Assembly (NCBI GenBank): GCA_947166135.1
Contig: CAMVDB010000022.1
Location: 1-32,376 of the forward strand
DNA length: 32,376 nucleotides
Direction of reading: 5' to 3'
Source of the DNA: an uncultured Clostridia bacterium
Lineage (GTDB): Bacteria > Bacillota > Clostridia > Oscillospirales > Acutalibacteraceae
The notes under the pieces were generated by a model that saw only the letters and a list, made by a program, of their open reading frames with translations, was not told the origin of the DNA and ran no database searches. The position numbers were made by a program, and so were the translations under genes. Positions 1 to 8,886 of the stretch are shown piece after piece. The first letter of the stretch is position 1; every line of letters starts with the position of its first letter.

Positions 1-57
1 CCTCCGAAATTTGGTTTTTGCTATTTGGAAAGAGTAACTGAAAATGAAATAGCCTCA

Positions 58-78
58 TGTGTCAAGCAGGTTGACACA
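58..78. repeat. Perfect 8-bp inverted repeat
   Basis: TGTGTCAA at 58-65 and TTGACACA at 71-78 form a perfect inverted repeat with a 5-bp spacer. It has no U-tract, so it is not a terminator. It could be a protein-binding or recombination half-site pair, but nothing shows which. Confidence 0.45.
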
Positions 79-302
79 CAAGACTATGAATCATTTGTAT
101 TCAATTATCTTTCTATTTGTTATTGTAACAAATTCGAACATATTTGTCAAGTCTATGGTGTCGAACCATCATTGGTTTGTTCCTTTCCGTATGCCGAGCT
201 GTTCTTCGGAGCCGTTCGGTGTTTTCTTTGTATTACGCCGCAATATTTGACATCGGATTTGTATCATAATAGAAATATCTGCTTCATATGATTTTTTACC
301 TA

Positions 303-328
303 CCGTCCTTCGGGACGGCTTTTTCTTT
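303..328 (+). terminator. Rho-independent terminator
   Basis: CCGTCC (303-308), a TTCG loop and GGACGG (313-318) form a 6-bp GC stem with a stable UUCG-type tetraloop, followed directly by a T-rich run. It would end a plus-strand transcript coming from the left, perhaps from outside the window. Confidence 0.7.
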
Positions 329-567
329 ATTACACCCAGTAAATCCGGACAACATTTTCTTTGTCTAAGCGGAGTAATCTTTTCTCTTTTGTGCACTATT
401 ATTTCCATTAAAAAAGCAAGCCTATACATTTTCTTGCATTCATCGGCTGTTTTGGCGCACACAGCACCTAAACTTTGGATTTTCCCCTCAAGCAAGCCAC
501 CTAAAACAGGGGACTTGAAATCTCTCAAAAATGGCTAAATGGTCGGCGTTGCCGTCCGTTGTAATTT

Positions 568-600
568 GAAGGGCGGCAAAATGCAAGCCGCCCTTCTTTC
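568..600 (+). other. Strong 10-bp hairpin
   Basis: GAAGGGCGGC (568-577) pairs perfectly with GCCGCCCTTC (587-596) across a 9-nt loop. A short pyrimidine run (TTTC) follows on the plus strand, so it may act as a weak terminator. No clear gene precedes it on that strand. Confidence 0.45.
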
Positions 601-826
601 TCCTGCTTCAAAATCGAACTTACACCGTATTCGTCATATTGAACAATTTGCTTCACACAATCGGTGCCCCAACCAGCTTTATTTTGGGAACGGTATTGAA
701 CAGGGACGACAATACATTGTAATGAAATGCCGCTTATCTAAGCGCTTTTCTAATGCATGAATGCTGTGTAGAAAAATATCGTCCCCACCGTCCCCGAGCA
801 ATAAACGAAGATATACCCCAGTGAAA

Positions 827-3800
827 TCATTTTATCGAATCCATTATATTTAACAAACTCTGATAACTATCCACATCGTGATATCTGACTTCACTTGTCG
901 AGATATTGTTGAACAATTTCTTTGCGCATTTGATCTTCGCCTGCTCAATCGGTCTGAGACTCAGGCTCTCCATGGTGCCCTTTGTCTCGGCGACAAAGTA
1001 GATATGTTTGACGGTGCCCTCATAAAACGCAATCGCCCAGTCGGGAGAATAGTTGCCAACAGGCGTCGGGATATGGAAGCCCTTCGGGAGCTTTGCGTAG
1101 ACACATACTTCATCCGCAGTATCCAGATCCTCGGCAAATCGGCGCTCGATACTCTGCTCGGCGCTGCCGTCGGTGAACACATAATCCTGAACCGCTTTAT
1201 CCGCCTTGAAAGCCTGTTCCAAAGGACGTGAGTTCTTTTCAGCGGTAAAGATACCGCTGTCATACTCACCATCAATCTGGTTGTACGAGATATGTTCTAC
1301 GATCGCGGTCGCCTTCTGCTCATTGATCAAGCGGCTGATCTTGGTGATGAATTCCTCGGGATTGTTGCGGAACATACTGAGCTTCTGTTCAGAGATGCCT
1401 TTTAGAATCCGCACAACCGTTTTTCTGGTCAACTTTGTCTGTTCAGCAATCTTGCCTACCAAATCATATTTGACAGCGCTCTTTTCACGATGCTTCAATA
1501 CCTTTGTTTTGGTGTGTTCTCTGTCAAAGGAATCTCCGCGCTCAAGCTGATGGCGTTCCATATCATCCTTCTGCGAGCCGACAGTCGTCGTGTATTGCAA
1601 CTCTGCGACAACCAGCTTGTCATTGATATGGACGACCGCGTTGCGTACCAGCTCATCACTGTCAAAGTCGACCGTATAGGCGTACTTCCGGTTGATTTGT
1701 TTCCAGAGAGTCTGGAACTCTTTTTTATAGAAATTATCGTTCAGGGGATTGTCCTTGACCTTAGTCTCGTTACCGTCGACAAACATACGCTCCAGCACAC
1801 TGTCGTCATAGATCGCCTGAATCAGACCATGGATGCCTTCTGCCATACTCTCCATCCCATTGGGCAATTCGGCAAGTGTACCCATCTGCGCGTCCATGCG
1901 ATACTTATCGGTCACCTTGCGCTGCATATCGACATAGCCGTTGAGTATCAAATAGAACTCGATATTGTTTGCCATATCGTCGGTAATCAGCGTCGGCACA
2001 CCGTCCACCTTGACATACTTGCCCTTGAAGTATTCGGATGTCGCCGTCTCGGGACGATCATACAGCTCCGCCTTGATATCCTTCTGCAAATCGCCGACAA
2101 ACGACTTATAGCTCTCACTTGCAATAACGGTCAGCATATTGATATCATGCACCTGATCGCCGACACTCTCCACATCAATGCGGCTGCCGTTGCGGTCTAC
2201 ACAAAGGCGCAGTCCGCGTCCAACCTCCTGCCGCTTGGCAGTATTACTGTCGGAATGTTTCAAGGTACAGATCTGGAACACATTGGGATTATCCCATCCT
2301 TCACGCAAGGCAGAATGGGAAAAGATAAATCTTGTCGGCTCCTCAAAGCTGAGGAGTCTTTCTTTATTTTTCAGAATCAGATCGTAAGCGGAAATATCAT
2401 CGGAGAATTCACTCCCGCGCTTGAGCTTGCTATCAACTGCATGACCCTTTTTATCGATGCTGAAATAGCCCTTATGCACCTCGCTCGGATCACTGCATTT
2501 CTCACGCAGATATTTCTGATAAGAAGTCTGCTCAACTTTCAGAAACTCATTGAGCACACTCAAATACTCTTCTTCAAATATCTTGCCGTACTCGCCGAGT
2601 TGTTCATCGCCGTTCTCATCATAGAGTCGGTACTTCGCAACTTCATCGATAAAGAACAGTGACAAGCATTTGATCCCGCGGTTAAAAAGCTGTTCCTCTT
2701 TCTCAAAGTGCGAGAGAATCGTCTCGCGGATCTGGATACGTCGCATATCCTTTTCGGATACGTCGCCAACCACATTACCCGTGCTGATCAATTCGCCGTT
2801 GGTAAAGGTCACCGTATGATTGATCGGATTGATCTCGGAAACGACAAAGCCCTTATACTGCTCCATCTCCTTGGAAAGGAAAAACAGATCGTCACCCACG
2901 CCGACAGTACGTGACTCACGGTTGATCGACTTGTTATATCCAATCTCCATCTCGATCTTCGCCATCGGGGGCTTGTTCTTCGACAAAACGATCTGCTCGA
3001 GGTACAGATACTTGTCCGTACCGCGGAAGTTCTTGACCTCAAAGCCCTTGACCTCGATCTTCTTGACCAAGCGTTTATTAAACGCATCCAGCGCGTCAAG
3101 CACATAGACAAGGTTATGCTGGGTCTTATGGGTCGCGGAATAGTTCAGCGCAAACAGCGGATTGAAGTTTTTCAGCGCCTTCTGCGTGACCTCGCCGCTC
3201 ATCTTCTGCGGCTCGTCCAAAATCAGGATCGGACGATTCGCCTTGATGACGTCAATCGGACGACGGGAGCCGAACTCATCGCGCTTAGAGTAGATGATAC
3301 GGCTCTCCTTATTCTTCGCGCCTTCCTTGAGCGAGGACGCGAACGCCTGCGTATTGATGATCATGACGTTCAGCCCCGAGTTGCCGGAGAACGAATCAAG
3401 CTGGTTGAGATTGGAACTGTTATAGACAAAGAAACGTGCTTTCTTGCCGTAATGCTCCATGAAGTGATCTTCCATCGTCTCAAACGACTTCTTCACACCC
3501 TCGCGGATTGCAATAGAAGGCACCACCACGATGAACTTCGTCCAACCGTAACGCTTGTTCAACTCGAACATTGTCTTAATATAGACATAGGTCTTGCCGG
3601 TACCGGTCTCCATCTCGATGTCCAGACTGCACCGTCCGAGATCGCCCACCAGCGCGGATGACGTCTTGATATTATTCTCCTGCTGGATACGGCGGATATT
3701 CGCGAGCAGCTGATCGTCGGAAAGGCTGATCCGCTCATTCTTATAGCCGATATCATATAGGTAGTTGTCATCAAACTCGTCGCCGTCGAGCGTCGCTTGA

Positions 3801-3934
3801 ATGTTCTCGAACTTCTTTGAGCCGAGGTCGCGGGTATACCGCGTACCGGTATCCATCCCCTGACCGCTGAAAACATTCACGATTGCCTCCACCGCGTCAG
3901 TCTGATATTGTTGTATTTTGAATTTGAAATTCAT
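827..3934 (-). CDS. Type III restriction enzyme Res subunit (helicase-nuclease)
   Basis: This is the ATP-dependent translocase and endonuclease subunit of a type III restriction-modification system. Seen in the 1035-residue product: an SF2 Walker A motif ETGTGKT near residues 109-115, a DEPQ box near 240-243, SAT near 266-268, the motif VI stretch VGRGLRL near 570, and a C-terminal PD-(D/E)XK nuclease signature (PDW... followed by ETKG, about 965-985). The length is normal for the family. I chose the ATG at 3934 over one 15 bases upstream because AAGGTGA lies 4 nt before it. Res normally works only with a Mod methyltransferase that supplies DNA recognition, and none is present in this window. 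It lies 76 bp downstream of a broken helicase gene on the same strand and probably shares its promoter. All catalytic motifs look intact, so the gene itself is not obviously dead. Confidence 0.9.
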   Translation of the reverse strand: MNFKFKIQQYQTDAVEAIVNVFSGQGMDTGTRYTRDLGSKKFENIQATLDGDEFDDNYLYDIGYKNERISLSDDQLLANIRRIQQENNIKTSSALVGDLGRCSLDIEMETGTGKTYVYIKTMFELNKRYGWTKFIVVVPSIAIREGVKKSFETMEDHFMEHYGKKARFFVYNSSNLNQLDSFSGNSGLNVMIINTQAFASSLKEGAKNKESRIIYSKRDEFGSRRPIDVIKANRPILILDEPQKMSGEVTQKALKNFNPLFALNYSATHKTQHNLVYVLDALDAFNKRLVKKIEVKGFEVKNFRGTDKYLYLEQIVLSKNKPPMAKIEMEIGYNKSINRESRTVGVGDDLFFLSKEMEQYKGFVVSEINPINHTVTFTNGELISTGNVVGDVSEKDMRRIQIRETILSHFEKEEQLFNRGIKCLSLFFIDEVAKYRLYDENGDEQLGEYGKIFEEEYLSVLNEFLKVEQTSYQKYLREKCSDPSEVHKGYFSIDKKGHAVDSKLKRGSEFSDDISAYDLILKNKERLLSFEEPTRFIFSHSALREGWDNPNVFQICTLKHSDSNTAKRQEVGRGLRLCVDRNGSRIDVESVGDQVHDINMLTVIASESYKSFVGDLQKDIKAELYDRPETATSEYFKGKYVKVDGVPTLITDDMANNIEFYLILNGYVDMQRKVTDKYRMDAQMGTLAELPNGMESMAEGIHGLIQAIYDDSVLERMFVDGNETKVKDNPLNDNFYKKEFQTLWKQINRKYAYTVDFDSDELVRNAVVHINDKLVVAELQYTTTVGSQKDDMERHQLERGDSFDREHTKTKVLKHREKSAVKYDLVGKIAEQTKLTRKTVVRILKGISEQKLSMFRNNPEEFITKISRLINEQKATAIVEHISYNQIDGEYDSGIFTAEKNSRPLEQAFKADKAVQDYVFTDGSAEQSIERRFAEDLDTADEVCVYAKLPKGFHIPTPVGNYSPDWAIAFYEGTVKHIYFVAETKGTMESLSLRPIEQAKIKCAKKLFNNISTSEVRYHDVDSYQSLLNIMDSIK

Positions 3935-4010
3935 AGGATCACCTTGCATTTGCTTTGTTACTTAGCTATATTGTTATCTTGAAGCTTTATTCTTTTTCTA
4001 TAGCGTTTTC

Positions 4011-5825
4011 TCATTTCCTATTTTCTATCTGTTCCTTGATACGCTTGAGGGTTAATGAGAAGGAGAAGATAGAGCTCTCCATACGCTTCATCAAATTGAT
4101 AGCGTTCAAACGACGCAGACCAAGCTCGCGGTTCTCCTGTGTGAAACCGATATTGATAGCGTTGTCTTTATACATTTCCGCGTACTTTTCTTTTTTGAAC
4201 GGAAGGATATAATGAGACGGCAGATAGATATATAGCCCCAACATCATCAGCTGCTCAAAAATCTCATTATAGGTAATGGCGGTTTTGAGATCGGTTAGTG
4301 GAGGATAAAGTGAAATCGGCGACAGTCGAGTCGGGAAGGTTCCGATATCCGTCGTATCATAGTATTTTTGGATATGCTTGCGCGAGCGTGCGATCGTAAC
4401 GCTGTCAAGGACTTCAAAAAAGTCGTAATCGAGCATTTTGAGCAACGCCTCTGTTGTACGCTTTTCGGGAGCAGATTTGCTCCATGCGTTAAACGCCTTC
4501 TGTGCATTGCGGAATATCTCGTCGATCGTTCGCTTGGTATCAAGTTGTGAATCGATCAACGCGGCATTGCCTTCATAAGCAAGCGCGAGCTGATTCTTCA
4601 GATCGTTGAAACGATTATTAACCGGAGTTGCCGAGAGCATGAGAACCTTTGTCTTGACTCCCTTGCGGATTACCTGATTCAGCAGCTTGAGATAACGGTT
4701 TTCTTTTTCATTATCTTCGCCCGAGAGCTGTCCGCCGTTTCGGAAGTTATGGGATTCATCAATTACGACCAGATCATAGTTGCTCCAGTTCAAACGATTC
4801 AATTCAATGCCGTTGGAGCTTCCGCGTGTACGGCCGAGATCGGTATGGAATAATACATCATAGCGGAGCCTGTCCTCGGCAATCGGATTGTTGAGATAGT
4901 TGCCCTTGTAGGTGTTCCAGTTCGCTGATAGCTTCTTCGGACAAAGAACTAATACGGTCTTGTTTCGATTCTCATAGTATTTGATGACGGATAAAGCGGT
5001 AAATGTTTTACCGAGACCAACGCTGTCTGCAAGAATACACCCGTTGTATTTTTCCAGTTTGTTGATGATCGCAAGACACGCCTCACGCTGGAAATTATAC
5101 AGCATGTTCCATATCTTGCTGTTTTTGAAGCCGGTCGCCTCATTCGGCAGGACATCCTCGGAGATATCCTCAAGGAATTCGTTAAACAGGTTATATAGGG
5201 TGATAAAGTAAATGAATTCCGGCGGGTTCTCATTATAGGCTGCAGAGATGTTATCTATCACCTCGTCAGTGACATCTTGCAAGCGTCGCTTATCATTCCA
5301 GAGTTGCTCAAAAAGCTGGAGATATAATTCGGATAGCGGAGATTCAACCTTATTAACATAGCTATATGCTTTGTTGCCTCGCTCACAGCCAAGGTCTACG
5401 GTAGTGAAGCCATCGATAGGCATATAGTTTTTGTCATCAAGATTAATGAAACCCGTCATCTTTTCGTTGGTGATATTAGATTTGAATTTAACCTTCTGTC
5501 GGATCCAGTCAGCACATTCTTTGGCAATTGCTTTTTGGGTTAGCTCATTACGGAGCTTGATCTCGAATTCTGTTCCGTAAATACTACGCTCACGGTTCAG
5601 CCGAGGGATGTAAAACTCTCTTTTTTCTTTAGCAACCTTCTCAGTTGTAAATGTCGGAGAGGTAAAAATAAATCGCAGCTCATCAATACTCTCCAACTCA
5701 TCTTTCAGTTCCTGAAAGGCGTAGATTGAAAAGCATGCGGCTGCGATCTGCATTTTACTTCCTGTATGAAGCTCTTTCGATAAATCGTCTTTGAGCGTTT
5801 TATTGGTGTTATAGATAATTTCCAT
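4011..5825 (-). pseudogene. SNF2-type helicase, C-terminally truncated
   Basis: The 604-residue product is the N-terminal half of a SNF2/DEAD-like helicase of the kind often found beside type III restriction genes. An N-terminal region of about 230 residues resembles the PLD-like part of these proteins, although I see no clear HKD motif. RecA lobe 1 follows, with ADSVGLGKT near 265-273, DESH near 356 and SATP near 398. The protein stops in the charged linker after lobe 1. Lobe 2, with motifs IV-VI, is absent, so it should not work as a motor. Relatives as I remember them are about 1,050-1,100 residues. The TGA stop overlaps the ATG of an 18-codon frame of no recognisable identity. A good promoter lies upstream. 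I infer a deletion that removed the helicase C-terminus and probably the genes between it and Res. Confidence 0.75.
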
Positions 5826-5874
5826 GATTAACCCGCCGTCAAATAGTGTTAAAGCATATAACTATACATAATAA

Positions 5875-5903
5875 ATGATACCACTAAACTCGACATTTTT
5901 CAA
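5875..5903 (-). promoter_or_regulatory. Sigma-A promoter of helicase-Res unit
   Basis: Reading the minus strand, TTGAAA (5903-5898) and TATCAT (5880-5875) are separated by exactly 17 bp, with a TG just upstream of the -10 element. It would drive the truncated helicase and then Res. The recombinase start on the opposite strand lies only about 20 bp beyond the -35 element. Confidence 0.6.
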
Positions 5904-5920
5904 CGAAAATATTGAACTAC

Positions 5921-7444
5921 ATGATTAATCATTTTTCCACCTCCTCATATTCTTCCGATAATCAAAGGGAAGAAAGTATTGAAGGACAGCTGAGAGAATG
6001 TATGGCGTTTGCCGAGAAGAACGATATTCAAATCGTTGAGACGTACATCGACAGAGCGCTCTCCGCAAAGACAGATAATCGTCCCGGGTTTCAGCGGATG
6101 ATTCGGGACAGTGACAAAGAACAATTCGAGGTCATCATCGTATGGAAGCTTGACCGCTTCGCCCGAAATCGTTACGATTCTGCACACTATAAGGCGATCC
6201 TGAGACGCAACAACGTGCGTGTGGTTTCCGCTACCGAGGCGATCTCGCAGGGTCCCGAAGGCATTATCCTTGAATCTCTCCTGGAAGGCATGGCGGAGTA
6301 TTACTCAGCCGAGCTTGCCGAGAAGGTGCTCCGCGGTATGAATGAGAACGCTTACAAATGCAAATTCAACGGAGGTACGATCCCATACGGCTACTATGTA
6401 GATGACGAACAGCATCTGCAGATCGAACCCGCAACCGCGGCTATCGTCCGTGAAGTTTTCGAGCTTTACGACAGCGGGATGACAATGAAAGAAATCGTGA
6501 CTACGCTCAACGATAAAGGACTCCGCAACAGAAGAGGAAATCCGTTCAAGATATCCGTTATCTCCAAAATGCTGACCAATCGGCGATATATCGGCGAATA
6601 CAAATTCAGAGAGATCGTTATCGAGAACGGTATCCCTGCCATCATCCCGAAAGAGATGTTTGAATCCGTCAACAACAAACTAAGCGCAAACAGAAAAAAG
6701 CCCGCCCGAAAGAAATCAGGCGAGGAGTATATTCTGACTACAAAGCTCTACTGCGGCAACTGTAAATCCTTTATGGTCGGCGAGAGCGGTACCAGCCGAT
6801 GGGATAAAACCTACCGCTACTACAAGTGCGTGTCTGCAAAGCGGAAAAGCGGCTGCGATAAGAAAGCTGTTCAGAAGGATCTGATTGAAGATCTGGTGAT
6901 CGATCAAATCCAAAAAATCATCCGAGACGATTCCGCTATTAATCTGATCGCAGACAAAATCATCAAGACACAAGGCGAAGAGGATAACGGAATTCAACTT
7001 CTCAGGCGCCAGCTTGCCGAGGCTGAAACGAGTATCGAAAACCTGATGAAAGCGATCGAGATGGGAATCATCACCGAGACCACCAAAAACCGATTGATCA
7101 AGCTCGAGGATCGGAAAAAGGAACTTGAGGTCAGGCTGGCTTCGGAGGCGATCAAGAAGCCTATCCTGACAAGGGAACAGATCGTTTTCTGGCTTCAGCG
7201 ATTCAGAACCTTCGATCCAAAGAATCCGAAGCACAGGAAAAACATGATCGACAGCTTTGTCAGCGCGATTGTGCTGTACGATGACAAGATCATCTTCTAC
7301 TTCAACTATAAAGAGAACGCCGAAACCCTTTATCAGAAGGATTTGGAGGATTTTTCGGATTTATTCGTCTCTGCTCCACCAAACGAGTATTGGACGAACA
7401 CCTACTTCTTCTGCGGAGGCTTCGCGGTAAGGGTTTCGATCTAA
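5921..7444 (+). CDS. Large serine recombinase with abnormal N-terminus
   Basis: Large serine recombinases integrate and excise mobile elements at att sites. This product of about 507 residues shows the resolvase domain (the YSSDNQ block, then DRFARN with the conserved arginine pair), the recombinase domain (about 150-260), a zinc ribbon beginning LYCGNC near 275, and a coiled coil near 360-410. The family normally begins with a strand ending in YxRxS, where Arg and Ser are catalytic. Here the serine block is present, but the preceding residues read HFSTSS, so the tyrosine and arginine are missing. No Shine-Dalgarno precedes either the ATG at 5921 or a TTG at 5912. The first 8-10 codons may have been replaced by unrelated DNA, so the protein may be inactive. 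A strong terminator follows. It probably sits near the right end of an accessory element. Confidence 0.85.
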   Translation: MINHFSTSSYSSDNQREESIEGQLRECMAFAEKNDIQIVETYIDRALSAKTDNRPGFQRMIRDSDKEQFEVIIVWKLDRFARNRYDSAHYKAILRRNNVRVVSATEAISQGPEGIILESLLEGMAEYYSAELAEKVLRGMNENAYKCKFNGGTIPYGYYVDDEQHLQIEPATAAIVREVFELYDSGMTMKEIVTTLNDKGLRNRRGNPFKISVISKMLTNRRYIGEYKFREIVIENGIPAIIPKEMFESVNNKLSANRKKPARKKSGEEYILTTKLYCGNCKSFMVGESGTSRWDKTYRYYKCVSAKRKSGCDKKAVQKDLIEDLVIDQIQKIIRDDSAINLIADKIIKTQGEEDNGIQLLRRQLAEAETSIENLMKAIEMGIITETTKNRLIKLEDRKKELEVRLASEAIKKPILTREQIVFWLQRFRTFDPKNPKHRKNMIDSFVSAIVLYDDKIIFYFNYKENAETLYQKDLEDFSDLFVSAPPNEYWTNTYFFCGGFAVRVSI

Positions 7445-7453
7445 TACTATTAC

Positions 7454-7495
7454 AAAAGCACCGTTTCGAGAAATCGAAGCGGTGCTTTTGTTTTT
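7454..7495 (+). terminator. Strong terminator after the recombinase
   Basis: A 16-bp stem (7454-7469 with 7474-7489, one G-T pair) is capped by a GAAA tetraloop and followed by a T-rich run. A-rich sequence on the left side makes it potentially bidirectional. It begins 10 bp after the recombinase stop codon. Confidence 0.85.
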
Positions 7496-7563
7496 GCGTT
7501 TATTCGTAGGTATATTATACATAATGAAAAACAAAATAATGCAACTGTATCTTTTATGATATC

Positions 7564-7704
7564 TTAATTTATGTTATTCGGGACGGTATCGCCGTTCTCC
7601 CGGCGCGACAGCGCCTGCCGTGTGACAAAAATCTTCTCCGCGAGCTCATCCTGCGACAGGCCGTTCTTTGTCCTCAGCTCATATATCACGTCTTTTGTGT
7701 TCAT
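7564..7704 (-). pseudogene. Truncated XRE-type HTH regulator
   Basis: A 46-codon reading frame starts at an ATG preceded by AAAGGAGG. It encodes the start of a Cro/C1-type helix-turn-helix protein: the GLSQDELAEKIFVTRQALS block covers the two DNA-binding helices, and ENGDTVPN follows as in intact members. After VPN at residue 43 the similarity stops and the frame ends NIN-stop. The rest of the HTH domain and any C-terminal domain are lost. The usual SRWENG is SRRENG here. Because the promoter and ribosome-binding site are intact, the break is best explained by insertion or deletion at about 7575, close to the 3' end of the recombinase. This is a candidate attachment junction. Confidence 0.75.
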
Positions 7705-7724
7705 AAAATCCCTCCTTTGTACTC

Positions 7725-7753
7725 ATTCTAATACACAACACAGCGATAATCAA
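7725..7753 (-). promoter_or_regulatory. Promoter of the truncated HTH gene
   Basis: On the minus strand TTGATT (7753-7748) and TAGAAT (7730-7725) are 17 bp apart and lie about 20 bp upstream of the HTH ribosome-binding site. Confidence 0.5.
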
Positions 7754-8169
7754 GCAACCGATTGTTGCCGGAAAGAAAAATCTTCGACTGCATATAACGT
7801 ACTCGCGTTATCCGGGCTATTTGCGAAAATAATCAAAGCAGAGAAAAAACAGCAAAAGTTTTTTATTTTCCCGTACTGCGATTGACAGAGCTAATATTAC
7901 AAATCGTATAATATTTTTTGATATTTCAAATAAAGAAGATAGGATAATTCTGTTAAAAAAATTATGGAAAACTCGGAAAACTCGTCATTTTTAGGTTGTA
8001 ACGGCTTATCCAGTACCCTTTACAGGGTGAGTTATTCCACTTTTCCACAGAGTTATCAACATTCTTATTGAAAAATACGAATAATACAAACTGTATATTT
8101 TCTAAATAATAATTATCCTTTGAAATAATCCGCGGCATGTCCCGCATACACTACAGCGGAGGGATGTAC
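7754..8169. other. AT-rich intergenic region with DnaA-box-like motifs
   Basis: About 415 bp contain no gene I can support. Three sequences resembling the DnaA box (consensus TTATCCACA) lie within 56 bp: TTATCCAGT (8006-8014), TTTTCCACA (8041-8049) and TTATCAACA (8053-8061). A small hairpin, ACCCT-TTAC-AGGGT, lies at 8015-8028. The flanking sequence is very AT-rich. No dnaA, dnaN or rpmH is nearby, so this is unlikely to be the chromosomal origin. It may be a DnaA-titration site, a plasmid or element origin remnant, or chance. Confidence 0.35.
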
Positions 8170-8718
8170 ATGCCGAAGAGGATGCTTCTATGGAGCGAGA
8201 TATCGGGCGCGGTCGCGGTATACGCGGCGGCGGTGTTCCTGCACTTTGCCTACGCGATCAGCGGCGGGTCGGCGCTGTGGATGGTGTTCGGCGCGGTAAA
8301 CGAAAGCGTATGGGAGCACGTCAAGATCTACTCGGAGGCGTATACCGTGTGGGCGCTGCTGCAGCTGTGCTGGATCAAGGTACCGTTCAGGCGCTATGCG
8401 GTCGCGAAGTGCGTCGGACTTTACCTGCTGATGGGGCTGATGATCGGCTTTTTCTATACCTACACCGCCTTTACGGGTCGGTCAATCCTGCTCATCGATA
8501 TCCTGTCATCGGTGGTGTTCACGACCCTCTCGCAGGCGGTCTCATATCTGTTGACGGTAAAGGGTGAGAAGCTTGAGGAGTACTATCACCCCGCCTTGAT
8601 GCTCCTGCTCCTGTACTACCTGATGTTCTTCTCATTCACGGTATTCCCGCCGAAGCTCGGACTGTTTCGCGACCCGCTCGGCGGAGGGTACGGGATCGCC
8701 GGATTACGGGTGGTTTAA
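8170..8718 (+). CDS. DUF6512-like integral membrane protein
   Basis: The 182-residue protein has about five or six hydrophobic segments spread along its length and no enzymatic motif. The stretch AVNESVWEHVKI near residue 40 resembles the signature I associate with the DUF6512 family of small Firmicute membrane proteins; the function is unknown. I start it at 8170 because GGAGGG at 8158-8163 is 6 nt upstream; an ATG at 8164 abuts that site and is unlikely. It stands alone: the truncated HTH gene lies upstream on the other strand, and rlmB follows after about 170 bp with its own promoter. Base composition matches the GC-rich core genes, so it probably marks the edge of the native chromosome. 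Confidence 0.7.
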   Translation: MPKRMLLWSEISGAVAVYAAAVFLHFAYAISGGSALWMVFGAVNESVWEHVKIYSEAYTVWALLQLCWIKVPFRRYAVAKCVGLYLLMGLMIGFFYTYTAFTGRSILLIDILSSVVFTTLSQAVSYLLTVKGEKLEEYYHPALMLLLLYYLMFFSFTVFPPKLGLFRDPLGGGYGIAGLRVV

Positions 8719-8832
8719 GCAAAAAACGCTGTGATTCGTTAAAATAACCGAATAGATGTGCCGATAAAGCCTGATTTTCCCTGTCTATTTTTCCTTTTAT
8801 TCCGAGAGAGAAACAAACTTCCTGCCTATACA

Positions 8833-8841
8833 TGGTATACT
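8833..8841 (+). promoter_or_regulatory. Extended -10 promoter of rlmB
   Basis: TGGTATACT (8833-8841) is an extended -10 element (TG-N-TATACT) about 45 bp before the rlmB start. No good -35 hexamer is visible, as expected for extended -10 promoters. Confidence 0.45.
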
Positions 8842-8886
8842 AAACTGGTGTAGGTATAATCAGTATGTTATGGTAAAGGAACGCTT

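Larger units (their letters stand above)
1..826. other. Gene-poor, probably decayed region
   Basis: No reading frame here is convincing. Open frames exist on both strands (a 119-codon frame at 169-528 on the minus strand is the longest), but none has a good ribosome-binding site or a motif I recognise. On the minus strand at about 530-740 a frame without a plausible start runs in from a TAG stop and ends at TGA; its composition looks protein-like, so it may be the tail of a broken gene. The stretch also holds a short inverted repeat, a terminator and a second hairpin, listed separately. Taken with its neighbours, I infer remnants of a mobile or accessory element. Confidence 0.4.

Noticed and set aside
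1490..2662. 390-codon open frame on the plus strand
   Set aside because: It lies fully inside the Res gene on the opposite strand, lacks a ribosome-binding site and resembles no family; an antisense shadow.
7754..8169. Chromosomal replication origin
   Set aside because: Only three imperfect DnaA boxes and none of the usual neighbours (dnaA, dnaN, rpmH).
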